DNA of 64,000 bases from positions 1-64,000 of the forward strand of contig DATJLS010000032.1 of assembly GCA_035509315.1 (NCBI GenBank), read 5' to 3'. The stretch is from JAKAWQ01 sp035509315. Its GTDB lineage: Bacteria; Pseudomonadota; Alphaproteobacteria; Acetobacterales; Acetobacteraceae. The translations under genes were made by a program, and so were the position numbers. Each line of letters begins with the position of its first letter. The first letter of the stretch is position 1. This document shows, piece after piece, positions 54,086 to 62,498 of this stretch. Below the pieces are notes generated by a model that had not been told where the DNA came from, made no database searches, and saw nothing but the letters and a program-made list of their open reading frames with translations.

Positions 54086-55644
54086 GCCCGCCAGTCCTGC
54101 TCGCGCTCGATGCCGGCACTTCGCTGATCAAGGCGGTCGCCTTCGAGGGAGATGGCCGGATGCTCGGCACTGCCGCCCGCCGCAACCGCTATATCGAAGG
54201 ACCGGGCGGCGCGGTCGAGCAGGATATGCTGCAGACATGGGAGGACGCTGCATCGGCGCTCGGGGAGCTCGTGGCCTCTCTGCGGGGACGGAAGATTCTG
54301 GCCCTCGCCATCACCGGACAGGGCGATGGCACCTGGCTCATCGACGAGCAGGGTGCGCCGTCGGCACCCGCCTGGCTTTGGCTCGATGCGCGCGCAGAGC
54401 AGATCATCTCGGCCCTGCGCCGATCCGAGGCGGGACGGATCGCCTACAAACATACGGCGACCGGCCTTGCCGCCTGCCAGCAATCCGGCCAATTGCTCTG
54501 GCTTGCGCGTTATCGGCCGGAGCTTCTCGCGCGCGTGGCCACGGCCTTCCACTGCAAGGACTGGCTCTATTTTTGCCTGACCGGCGTGCGTGCCACCGAC
54601 CCTTCCGAGGCGACATTCACGTATGGCGACTGGCGGGTGCGAGATTATTGCGATGAGACAATCTCCGCGCTCGGCCTCAAGGAACTGCGCCGCCTGCTGC
54701 CGCCTGTGGTGGACGGCACAGCGACGGCGCACGGCCTCTCGGGCGCGACGGCTGCCCGCCTCGGCCTTCGGGAGGGCACACCCGTCGTGCTCGGCTATGT
54801 TGACGTGCTCTGCGGAGCGCTCGGCGGCGGCCTCTACGGCGGAAACGGTGTCGCCGGCGTCAGCATCCTCGGCAGCACCGGCATGCACATGCGACTTGCT
54901 GCCGATGATGACGATGTCGTTCTGAATACCGAGCTGACGGGCTATTGCATGCCCTTCCCGGTTCCGGGCAGGGTCGCGCAGATGCAGTCGAACATGGCGG
55001 CAACACTCAATATCGATTGGGTCGTGGATCTCGCCGCGGAGGCGCTGGCGCTGGCCGGCGCGGAACGCGAGCGCAGCGCGGTTCTGGCGGCTCTGGACGA
55101 GGCTGTCGCGCTCGCGCGGCCCGGCGCCGCGGTTTTCCATCCTTTCATTTCTGCGGCCGGCGAACGTGGTCCCTTCACCGACGGGACAGCGCGTGCCCAA
55201 CTGCTCGGCATCGAGCGTTCGTTCGGATTTGCGGACCTCATGCGTGCCGTTTACGAGGGCCTCGCATTCGCCGCGCGCGACTGCTACGCCGCGATCGGCG
55301 GCCCGCCGGCCGAGATTCGGTTGTGCGGAGGCGCGGCCCGCTCCACCTCAATGCGAGCGATCCTTGCAGCAGCGCTCGATCGTGAGGTGCGCGTGGCCGA
55401 TCAGCCGGAATCGGGCGCGGCCGGCGCGGCAATGATCGCGGCCGTGCAGCTGGGGCTCTATCCCGACATGAGCGCCGCCGCCGCCGAATGGGTATTGCCG
55501 CGCCTCGGCCCGGCGACGCTGCCGGACCCGGCGCTGGTTTCATTCTACGATCGTCTGTTTCCGGTCTATCGCGACGCCTATCGCGCGACCGCCCCGGTTT
55601 GGCAGCGCATGCATGCAACGCGGGAGGCTTGGGATGGCGCATGA
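54082..55644 (+). CDS. FGGY-family carbohydrate kinase (erythritol-kinase-like)
   Basis: 520-aa sugar/polyol kinase with the FGGY actin-like fold: phosphate loop LLALDAGTSLIKAVAFEGDG, ITGQGDGTWLIDEQG, CKDWLYFCLTGVRATDPSEATF, SILGSTGMHMRLA and the C-terminal ATP site GPFTDGTARAQLLGIE, AARDCYAAIGGPPAEIRLCGGAARS. From memory the sequence most resembles EryA (erythritol kinase), but other polyol kinases of this branch are possible. The ATG overlaps the ATPase stop (ATGA); its end overlaps the next gene by 11 nt. Confidence 0.9.
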   Translation: MSPPVLLALDAGTSLIKAVAFEGDGRMLGTAARRNRYIEGPGGAVEQDMLQTWEDAASALGELVASLRGRKILALAITGQGDGTWLIDEQGAPSAPAWLWLDARAEQIISALRRSEAGRIAYKHTATGLAACQQSGQLLWLARYRPELLARVATAFHCKDWLYFCLTGVRATDPSEATFTYGDWRVRDYCDETISALGLKELRRLLPPVVDGTATAHGLSGATAARLGLREGTPVVLGYVDVLCGALGGGLYGGNGVAGVSILGSTGMHMRLAADDDDVVLNTELTGYCMPFPVPGRVAQMQSNMAATLNIDWVVDLAAEALALAGAERERSAVLAALDEAVALARPGAAVFHPFISAAGERGPFTDGTARAQLLGIERSFGFADLMRAVYEGLAFAARDCYAAIGGPPAEIRLCGGAARSTSMRAILAAALDREVRVADQPESGAAGAAMIAAVQLGLYPDMSAAAAEWVLPRLGPATLPDPALVSFYDRLFPVYRDAYRATAPVWQRMHATREAWDGA

Positions 55645-56686
55645 GGTTGCGATCATTGGCGACAATTTCATGCAACCTGAAATATTTGCCGAGGCGATCG
55701 ACAAATGCTGCGGCGATGACGTGGCCGTGCGCTGCATGGCGCTTCCCTGGCCCGACATGCCGATGGAGCACGGCTATGCCGAGCGGGGACTCGACGGGCT
55801 CAAGGAATATCAGGGCGACCCGGACGAGATCGTCCGTTTCGTGGGCGCCGCGCCCATTCTGGTAACGCAGCTTGCGCCGGTTTCGGGCCTGATGCTGGCA
55901 CGGATGCCAACGCTCAGGCTGATCGCCGTTTCCCGCGGCGGGCCAGTCAATATCGACATGGCGGCGGCCGCCGCGCGGGGAGTGCGAGTCGTCAACACAC
56001 CTGGACGCAACGCGTCGGCCGTCGCCGAATTCACCATCGCCGCCATCCTTGCCGAAACGCGGCTGATGAGGATGGGCCACGAGGCACTGCGTGGCGGAGT
56101 GTGGCGGGGCGATCTCTATCGCGCCGACCTCACGGGACGTGAGCTCAGCGAGCTTACTGTCGGCGTCATCGGCTATGGCCATGTCGGCACACGTGTCGTC
56201 CGGCTTCTCAAGCCGTTCGGCTGCCGCATCCTCGTCTCGGACCCCTATGTGCAGATCAGCCGCGAAGACCAGGACGATGGCGTGGCGCAGGCCGGGCTTC
56301 CGCGCCTTCTGGCAGAATCGGACGTGATTAGCCTGCATGCGCGCGTCACACCCGAAACCACGGGCTTCATGGATCGTGCCGCCTTCGCGGCCATGCGTCC
56401 GGGCGCCTATTTCATCAATACCGCGCGCGGGCCGCTGGTCGATTATGAAGCGCTGATCGCGGCGTTGGAGTCTGGCCAGCTCGCCGGCGCCGCGCTCGAC
56501 ACGTTTGCGGTCGAGCCTGCTCCGGCCGGATGGAAGCTTCTCGATCTGCCGAACGTGACACTGACACCGCACATCGCCGGCGCCTCGGTGCGCACCGTGA
56601 AGGTCGCGGCGGAAGCCGTGGCGGAGGAGGTGCGGCGCTTCGTTGCCGGGGAACCTCCGCGCCATCCCTGTACCGTTACTCCATGA
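55634..56686 (+). CDS. D-isomer-specific 2-hydroxyacid dehydrogenase
   Basis: 350-aa NAD(P)-dependent dehydrogenase. The N-terminal substrate domain is followed by the Rossmann motif VGVIGYGHVGTRVVRLLKPFG. Catalytic Arg is in SRGGPVN (first part of the domain) and INTARGPLVDYEAL, catalytic Glu in FAVEPAPAG, and catalytic His in LTPHIAGAS. The start MAHEVAIIG is used because GGGAGG lies before it. Its substrate is unknown; its operon position suggests it handles a hydroxy- or oxo-acid from the polyol, or is a side-product enzyme. Confidence 0.9.
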   Translation: MAHEVAIIGDNFMQPEIFAEAIDKCCGDDVAVRCMALPWPDMPMEHGYAERGLDGLKEYQGDPDEIVRFVGAAPILVTQLAPVSGLMLARMPTLRLIAVSRGGPVNIDMAAAAARGVRVVNTPGRNASAVAEFTIAAILAETRLMRMGHEALRGGVWRGDLYRADLTGRELSELTVGVIGYGHVGTRVVRLLKPFGCRILVSDPYVQISREDQDDGVAQAGLPRLLAESDVISLHARVTPETTGFMDRAAFAAMRPGAYFINTARGPLVDYEALIAALESGQLAGAALDTFAVEPAPAGWKLLDLPNVTLTPHIAGASVRTVKVAAEAVAEEVRRFVAGEPPRHPCTVTP

Positions 56687-56703
56687 CCGGAAGGACAAAC
56701 CTT

Positions 56704-57360
56704 ATGACCGAAACCGAGATCCGGCGCGCCATCGTCGATGCCTGCAGGCATATGAATGCCATCGGCATCAATCAGGGTATGTCCGGCAATATCAGCGTGC
56801 GTAGTGGGAAAACCATGCTGATCACGCCTTCGGCCGTACCTTATGACGAGATGCGCCCCGAGGACATCGCGACCATGCCGCTCGAGGAGACGTATGGAGA
56901 GTGGACGGGCAGGCTTCAACCCTCTACGGAATGGCGCTTCCATCTCGATATCATGCGTGCAAGGCCCGAAGCCGGGGCCATCGTACATACTCACGCCACG
57001 CACTGCACCGTATTGGCGATTGCGCGCAAGGCGATTCCCGCCTGCCATTACATGATGGCCGCCTTTGGCGGGACCGACGTGCGGGTTGCCGACTACGCGA
57101 CGTTCGGCACGAGCGAGCTTTCCAGAAACGTGCTCAAAGCCCTCGAGGGCCGCTCAGCGTGCCTGCTTGCGAACCATGGGATGATCGTGTTCGGCCCCAG
57201 TCTCGCGCGGGCGATGTGGGCGGCTGTCGAGTTGGAAACGATTGCGAAACAATATTATCTGAGCCTTCAGATCGGCGGCCCGCATATCCTGAGCGATGCC
57301 GAGATTGCCGAAACCGCGCGCAAGTTCGGGTCCTATGGCGCTCAGGACAGGGCTGCGTGA
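56704..57360 (+). CDS. Class II aldolase (fuculose-phosphate-aldolase-like)
   Basis: 218-aa zinc-dependent aldolase of the FucA/AraD/adducin family. Zinc ligands are His95 and His97 (IVHTHATHC) and His158 (LLANHGMIVFG); the catalytic acid Glu76 lies in STEWRFHLDIM. GMSGNISVR and LITPSAVPYDEM are substrate-phosphate loop motifs as in FucA. It would cleave a ketose-1-phosphate to dihydroxyacetone phosphate and an aldehyde. GGAAGGA precedes the ATG. Overlaps the next gene at GTGA. Confidence 0.92.
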   Translation: MTETEIRRAIVDACRHMNAIGINQGMSGNISVRSGKTMLITPSAVPYDEMRPEDIATMPLEETYGEWTGRLQPSTEWRFHLDIMRARPEAGAIVHTHATHCTVLAIARKAIPACHYMMAAFGGTDVRVADYATFGTSELSRNVLKALEGRSACLLANHGMIVFGPSLARAMWAAVELETIAKQYYLSLQIGGPHILSDAEIAETARKFGSYGAQDRAA

Positions 57361-58853
57361 CGGACGCATACGATCTTTTCGTTATCGGTGGCGGGATCAA
57401 CGGGGCGGGGATCGCCCGGGACGCGGCCGGGCGCGGGCTCAAGGTTCTTCTCGCCGAGAAGGGAGATCTTGCGGAGGGAACGTCCTCACGCTCCGGCAAG
57501 CTCGTGCATGGCGGGCTCCGCTATCTCGAGTATTACGAGTTTCGTCTGGTGCGGGAAGCGCTGATCGAACGCGAAGTGTTGCTGGAGGCAGCCCCCCATA
57601 TCGTTCGGCCGATGCGATTCGTGCTGCCGCACGCCCCTGCCCAGCGTTCGGCAATTCTGGTCCGGTTGGGCCTCTTTCTTTACGATCATCTGGGCGGAAG
57701 GCGGAGATTGCCTTCCTCTCGCCGGCTCGACCTCGCGCGTGCGCCCGAGGGCAAGCCGATCCGGGACGGGTTCCGTATCGGTTTCGAGTATGCGGATTGC
57801 TGGGTGGACGATGCCCGGCTCGTCGTCTTGAACGCGCTCGATGCAGCGGCGCGCGGGGCCGATGTGCTGACGCGAACGAAGGTTATACGGGCGCGACGCG
57901 GGGATACGGCGTGGCACGTGACGCTTCGAGCCGAAGCGGGTGCCGAGCGCGAGGTCACCGCTCGGATCCTGGTGAATGCGGCCGGCCCTTGGGTGGAGGC
58001 AGTTTTGAGCGATGTGATCGGCGAGAATACGCGCCGACACGTGCGGCTGGTCAAGGGGAGCCACATTGTCGTCGGGAAGTTCTGGGATGGCCCGCACGCC
58101 TATATTCTGCAAAATGACGACCGGCGTGTGATCTTCGTCGTGCCGTACCATGACGATCTTTGTCTTATCGGAACCACGGATATCCCGTTCCACGGTGCGC
58201 CGGAGAGCGTTGCCATCGATGAGACGGAGCGCCGTTATCTTCTTGGCGCCGTCAACCGCTATATGCGTCGCGGCCTTACGGAGCACGATATCGTCTATGA
58301 ATACTCGGGTGTCCGCCCGCTCTATGATGATGCCGAGGCGAACCCTTCTGCGGTGACACGCGATTATGTGTTCGATGTCGAGGGCGGCGCTGGCAGGCCA
58401 GCGCTGCTTTCGGTCTTTGGAGGCAAGATCACCACATATCGCAAACTTGCCGAACATGCGCTCGAAAAGCTTAAGCCGTTCTGTCCGGCTCTCGGCGGGA
58501 AATGGACCGCGAGGGGAAAGCTGCCCGGCGGAGATATACCAAGCGGTGACCCCGAGACATTCGCCACCGAGCTTGCCGGGCGGCTGCCACAGATGCCGCG
58601 CCGGTTGCTCGGTCTCTATTCGCGGCAATACGGCACCAGGGCCACAACACTGCTTGACGGCGCCCAGACGCCTGCCGATCTCGGCCGGCATTTCGGCGGC
58701 CTTCTCTATGAGCGGGAGGTGGAATTTCTTCGCGACACCGAATGGGCAAAAACGGCCGAGGATGTTCTGACGCGGCGTACGGCGCACCATCTTGACATGA
58801 GTCAGGATGAGCAGACCCGATTTGCGGCATGGTACGAAGGCGCAAAGTCATAA
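57357..58853 (+). CDS. FAD-dependent glycerol-3-phosphate dehydrogenase-like (GlpD/EryB-like)
   Basis: 498-aa flavoprotein: FAD motif LFVIGGGINGAGIARDAAGRGLKV (GGGINGAG at residues 11-18), SSRSGKLVHGGLRYLEYYEFRLVREALIERE, VRLVKGSHIVV, IGTTDIPFHGAPE, and SVFGGKITTYRKLAEHAL. These are shared by GlpD and by EryB (erythritol-1-phosphate dehydrogenase). Start is the GTG overlapping the aldolase stop (GTGA); a longer frame reaching into the aldolase gene is an artefact. Expected to oxidise a polyol phosphate at C2, feeding electrons to quinone. Last gene of the polyol operon. Confidence 0.93.
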   Translation: MTDAYDLFVIGGGINGAGIARDAAGRGLKVLLAEKGDLAEGTSSRSGKLVHGGLRYLEYYEFRLVREALIEREVLLEAAPHIVRPMRFVLPHAPAQRSAILVRLGLFLYDHLGGRRRLPSSRRLDLARAPEGKPIRDGFRIGFEYADCWVDDARLVVLNALDAAARGADVLTRTKVIRARRGDTAWHVTLRAEAGAEREVTARILVNAAGPWVEAVLSDVIGENTRRHVRLVKGSHIVVGKFWDGPHAYILQNDDRRVIFVVPYHDDLCLIGTTDIPFHGAPESVAIDETERRYLLGAVNRYMRRGLTEHDIVYEYSGVRPLYDDAEANPSAVTRDYVFDVEGGAGRPALLSVFGGKITTYRKLAEHALEKLKPFCPALGGKWTARGKLPGGDIPSGDPETFATELAGRLPQMPRRLLGLYSRQYGTRATTLLDGAQTPADLGRHFGGLLYEREVEFLRDTEWAKTAEDVLTRRTAHHLDMSQDEQTRFAAWYEGAKS

Positions 58854-58937
58854 GGCAAAGGCTCCCGCCTCTATGAAAAGATATCGCTCATATCGGCGAA
58901 CGCGGCGACACCGCTGAGGGGTCATCCACCTGCCTCA

Positions 58938-61319
58938 TCATCCGGCGCTCGCATCCTCCGCCTGACCATGGATCGCCCGCCAGACGCGCTCAGGTGTCGC
59001 CGGCATGTCGATATGACGCACCCCGAATTCCGCGAGCGCATCGACGAGCGCATTCATGATCGAGGGCAGAGCCCCGGCGCATCCCGCCTCTCCGCAGCCT
59101 TTGACGCCGAGCACGTTCGTCTTCGCCGGCACCGAGTGATATTCGATCGTGAAGGGGGGCGCAGCGTCGGCTCGCGGTAGCGCATAATCCATGAAGGAGC
59201 CGGTGAGCGGCTGACCTGCCTCGTCATAGACGACATGCTCGAACAGCGCCTGCCCGATCCCCTGCACCACTCCGCCATGCGCCTGGCCCTCGACCAGGAG
59301 CGGGTTGATAACGATTCCGAAATCATTGACCATCGTGTAACGTGCGAGCGTGACCACGCCGGTCTCCGGCTCCACCTCCACCTCGGCGACGTGGCAGCCG
59401 TTCGGATAGGAAAAAGGCGGCCCTTCGGCGACATGACTCACCGAGAGCGTCTGCGGCACATCGGGCGACAGGACGAGATCCTCACGCATGCGCGCCGCGA
59501 GCTCCATGATCCCGATCTCCCGGTCGGTGCCGACGATTCGGAAGCGCCCGCCCACCGGCCCCACTTCGAACTCGATATCGGCAAGCGAGGCCTCCAGCAC
59601 ATGGGCCGCGATCTTCTTGCCGTTCTCGATCACGCGCTCGCCCGCCTCAACGATGGCGGTCCCGCTCGCCATCATCGACTTCGAACCCCCCGTGCCGCCG
59701 CCCGCCAGCATTTCGTCAGAATCGCCCTGCAACAGGGAAATCTTCTCGAAGGGAATCCCGAGCCGGCTCGAAAGCACCTGCGCGAAGGGCGTCGCATGTC
59801 CCTGGCCATAATCGAGTGTGCCGGTGATGATGGTGACCGTGCCGTCCGGCTCGAAACGGATGCCACCCATCTCCTTCGCGGGCGGGCCGGTCACCTCGAG
59901 ATATTGCCCGATCCCACGCCCACGCAGCTTTCCCCGCGCGCGGCTCTCCGCGCGCCGCGCCGAAAATCCATCCCAGTCCGCAAGCGCCAGCGCCTGATCG
60001 AGCAGGGCGGAGAAATCACCACTGTCATAGACCGTGCCGCCCGGCGTCTGGTATGGGAAGGCATCCGGCCGGATATGGTTCCGCCTGCGGATTTCCACCG
60101 CATCGATCCCCATTTCCCGCGCCGCCGTATCCAGGAGCCGCTCGAGATAATAATTGCTCTCAGGCCGGCCCGCGCCGCGATAGGGCCCGACGGGCGAGGT
60201 ATTGGTGAACATCACCCGGGAACTCACTTCCTGCAGTGGCGTCGCATAGACGCCGATTGTGTTCTTCACGACATTGCCGGTCGGCTGCAGCACCGTTCCG
60301 TTTGAGAGATAGGCGCCAACATTGCCATAGCCCGTCACGCGCAGCGCCAGGATCCGCCCTTCAGGGTCGAACGCCATCTCCTGTTCCATGTCATGGTCGC
60401 GGCCATGGCTGTCGGAAAGAAAGCTCTCCGAGCGCTCATCCGTCCATTTTACCGGCCTTCCGAGCGCGCGCGCCGCATGCAGAATGGCGATATATTCGGG
60501 ATAGCAGGAGGATTTCATGCCGAAACTGCCACCGACATTGCCGGTGAGCACGCGGATTTTTTCGACCGTGGTCTTGAGCGGCCCGGTGAGGAGCTGGCGC
60601 ATCGGAAAGACGCCCTGGCAACCGAGGCGGAGCGTATAGCGCTCGCTCGCCGGATCATATTCGCCAATCGCCGATCGCGGCTCCATCGGGCAGACGACGA
60701 CACGGCTATTGCGAATCCTCATCCGCGTGACATGCGCGGCGCGGGCGAAGGCGTTTTCCACCTTGGTGCTGTCGCCGTGATGGAAATCGAGAATGAGATT
60801 GCCTGCGGTCGCCTCGTGAACCCGTGGCGCGCCAGGCGTATCCGCTTCACGCGCCGTCGTCGCCGCCGGCAGCGGATCGATTTCGGCGCTCACGGCCTCA
60901 GCCGCGTCCTTCGCCTGTTTCGGAGTCATGGCCACCACGCAGGCGAAGGGATCGCCGACGAAACGCACTTTGTCCGTGGTCAGCGGCGGCTGCCCCGGCT
61001 TCGGCATTTCCGATCCATCGCGGTTCTTGAACGACATTCCGGAAGGCATCAGCCCAAGCCCCGCCGCAAGCAGGTCCGCCCCGGTATAGAGCGCGAGTAC
61101 GCCCGGCATTGATCGTGCCTCCGCGGTGTTGATCGCCCGAAGCACGCCATGGGCGAAACGCGAGCGTACCATTACGGCATAAGCCTGGCCGGGAAGATTG
61201 AGATCGTCCGAGTAACGCCCGCAACCACGGAGCAGGGTCGGGTCTTCTTTGCGCGAGACCGGTTGGCCGATTGCATATTTCTCGAAGCCGGCATCGCGTG
61301 GAGAGACGGATGCATCCAT
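58938..61319 (-). CDS. Molybdopterin-binding large subunit of the xanthine dehydrogenase/CO dehydrogenase family (form II CoxL-like)
   Basis: About 793 aa. The form II motif YRGAGRPE is present (form I, true CO dehydrogenases, have AYRCSFR), so this is a CoxL-like hydroxylase rather than a proven CO dehydrogenase. Catalytic Glu744 is in GCGEAGCAGALPS. The Mo-pterin-binding stretches GNVGGSFGMK and GQGHATPFAQV are intact. The small (2Fe-2S) and medium (FAD) subunit genes are not adjacent, so the large subunit is orphaned here. The start MDASVSPRDAG has GAGGAG about 11 nt upstream; a 26-codon extension is not conserved. Confidence 0.9.
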   Translation of the reverse strand: MDASVSPRDAGFEKYAIGQPVSRKEDPTLLRGCGRYSDDLNLPGQAYAVMVRSRFAHGVLRAINTAEARSMPGVLALYTGADLLAAGLGLMPSGMSFKNRDGSEMPKPGQPPLTTDKVRFVGDPFACVVAMTPKQAKDAAEAVSAEIDPLPAATTAREADTPGAPRVHEATAGNLILDFHHGDSTKVENAFARAAHVTRMRIRNSRVVVCPMEPRSAIGEYDPASERYTLRLGCQGVFPMRQLLTGPLKTTVEKIRVLTGNVGGSFGMKSSCYPEYIAILHAARALGRPVKWTDERSESFLSDSHGRDHDMEQEMAFDPEGRILALRVTGYGNVGAYLSNGTVLQPTGNVVKNTIGVYATPLQEVSSRVMFTNTSPVGPYRGAGRPESNYYLERLLDTAAREMGIDAVEIRRRNHIRPDAFPYQTPGGTVYDSGDFSALLDQALALADWDGFSARRAESRARGKLRGRGIGQYLEVTGPPAKEMGGIRFEPDGTVTIITGTLDYGQGHATPFAQVLSSRLGIPFEKISLLQGDSDEMLAGGGTGGSKSMMASGTAIVEAGERVIENGKKIAAHVLEASLADIEFEVGPVGGRFRIVGTDREIGIMELAARMREDLVLSPDVPQTLSVSHVAEGPPFSYPNGCHVAEVEVEPETGVVTLARYTMVNDFGIVINPLLVEGQAHGGVVQGIGQALFEHVVYDEAGQPLTGSFMDYALPRADAAPPFTIEYHSVPAKTNVLGVKGCGEAGCAGALPSIMNALVDALAEFGVRHIDMPATPERVWRAIHGQAEDASAG

Positions 61320-61420
61320 GGGCTTGTTCGCTCCTCTTCGCGGTCGTGCGTGAGCGGGGAGGCCGTCGGCGCCGGCTGCCGCGGCTCCGGTCGGCAAAAT
61401 CTTGTTGCAACGCAGCCGCC

Positions 61421-61536
61421 CGGTCTAGAGTGGGATGCGTTCGCTCGCGCGCATTCCACTCTAGCCGTTTGTTTTCTGTCGTGATTCAGACCTATGGTGA
61501 TTGCGCCTGTGGTCATCACGCCCCAACCCCGTGGTT
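61421..61536. repeat. Intergenic repeat copy R4
   Basis: Two modules. The first is a near-perfect hairpin, CTAGAGTGGGATGCG (61424-61438) with CGCATTCCACTCTAG (61449-61463), 14 of 15 pairs. The second starts TTGTTTTCTGTCGTGATTC and ends GGTCATCACGCCCC, matching the core of the other copies. It lies between the divergent CoxL-like and RraA-like genes. Confidence 0.7.
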
Positions 61537-61593
61537 GTCCTGATCCTGGGCGGCTGCGATGCTGGCGGCTGCACCAGATCTGGGGGACCCGGA

Positions 61594-62289
61594 ATGGCGG
61601 AGAGAGACTTCACGCACGCGGATCTCGAGCGGCTCAGGGAATGGGACACGCCGACCATCTGCAATGCGCTCGAACTGGTGGTGCCCGAGCGCCGGGCAAT
61701 CGGCTTCACGGTCGAGCCGATGGTGGCCGCCGATCGCGCATTGAAGCCGATCGTCGGTCTTGCGCGTGTCGGCACGATCCGCGCCAAGGAACCGCCGCGG
61801 GGGAAGGTCGCGAATCGGCTCGACTGGTACGACTATGTCGCGGAAGCCGCTCTGCCCACGGTCGTCGTGCTGCAGGATATCGACGACCGGCCGGGCTATG
61901 GTGCCTTCTGGGGAGAGGTGCAGTCCACGGTGCACAAGGCGCTCGGCACGCTCGGCTGCGTGACGAACGGTTCGTTCCGCGATTGCGACATGCTTGCCCC
62001 GGGGTTCCAGATCATCGGCAGCCGCATCGGCCCGAGCCACGCACATGTGCACCTCGTCGATTTCGGCAAGCCTGTAAATGTCGGCGGCATGCAGGCCGCC
62101 CATGACGACGTGATCCATGCCGATTTCCATGGCGCGGTGGTGATCCCGGCCGAGGCGGTGAAAAAGATTCCGGATGCGATCGCGCTTGTCGCTCGGCGCG
62201 AGAAAGTGATCCTGGACGTCTGCGCCGATCCTGGCTTCACGCCGGCCAAGCTCCGTGAAGCCGTGCGACGCGCTGGCGAAATTCACTGA
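61594..62289 (+). CDS. RraA family protein (demethylmenaquinone methyltransferase-like fold)
   Basis: 231-aa protein of the RraA/HMG aldolase-like superfamily: WDTPTICNALELVVPERRAIGFT, VVVLQDIDDRPGYGAFWGEVQSTVHKALGTLGCVTNGSFRD and HADFHGAVVIPAEAVKKIPDAI. GTxxDGxxRD-type residues of metal-dependent oxaloacetate decarboxylase/HMG aldolase appear as TNGSFRDCD. The ATG is preceded by GGGGGACC. Whether it acts on RNase E or as a class II pyruvate aldolase/oxaloacetate decarboxylase is undecided; with the next gene, a role in sugar-acid degradation is plausible. Confidence 0.85.
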   Translation: MAERDFTHADLERLREWDTPTICNALELVVPERRAIGFTVEPMVAADRALKPIVGLARVGTIRAKEPPRGKVANRLDWYDYVAEAALPTVVVLQDIDDRPGYGAFWGEVQSTVHKALGTLGCVTNGSFRDCDMLAPGFQIIGSRIGPSHAHVHLVDFGKPVNVGGMQAAHDDVIHADFHGAVVIPAEAVKKIPDAIALVARREKVILDVCADPGFTPAKLREAVRRAGEIH

Positions 62290-62294
62290 TTTGC

Positions 62295-62455
62295 CAGATC
62301 AATATGGCTTCTGGCGGATCGCTCAGCGATCCACCGGAAGCCATGAAATTGACCGAGAAAACAAAGCCAGAGCGTGATGACCGAAGGTGACGGAACGGCA
62401 GACCTGAATCACGCGAGAAAACGACGACCGAGAGCGGGATGCGTTCGCGCGGGCG
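62295..62455. repeat. Intergenic repeat copy R5
   Basis: Begins with the same 24 nt as copy R1 (957-980) and forms a near-perfect 20-bp hairpin, 62304-62323 with 62325-62344 (18 of 20 match). Continues GAGCGTGATGACCGAAGG, GAATCACGCGAGAAAACGACG and CCGAGAGCGGGATGCGTTC, i.e. the reverse orientation of copy R6. It follows the RraA-like stop. Confidence 0.75.
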
Positions 62456-62498
62456 ATCTTAATCCTGCTCGAGGAGAGGCGCGGAGGATGCAAATCAT

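Noticed and set aside
56901..57356. Upstream extension of the GlpD-like gene into the aldolase gene
   Set aside because: The aldolase frame is real and complete, and the GTGA junction with the FAD motif 10 residues in marks the true start.
58938..61319. True CO dehydrogenase large subunit (form I coxL)
   Set aside because: The motif is YRGAGR, not AYRCSFR, so it is a form II enzyme of undetermined substrate.
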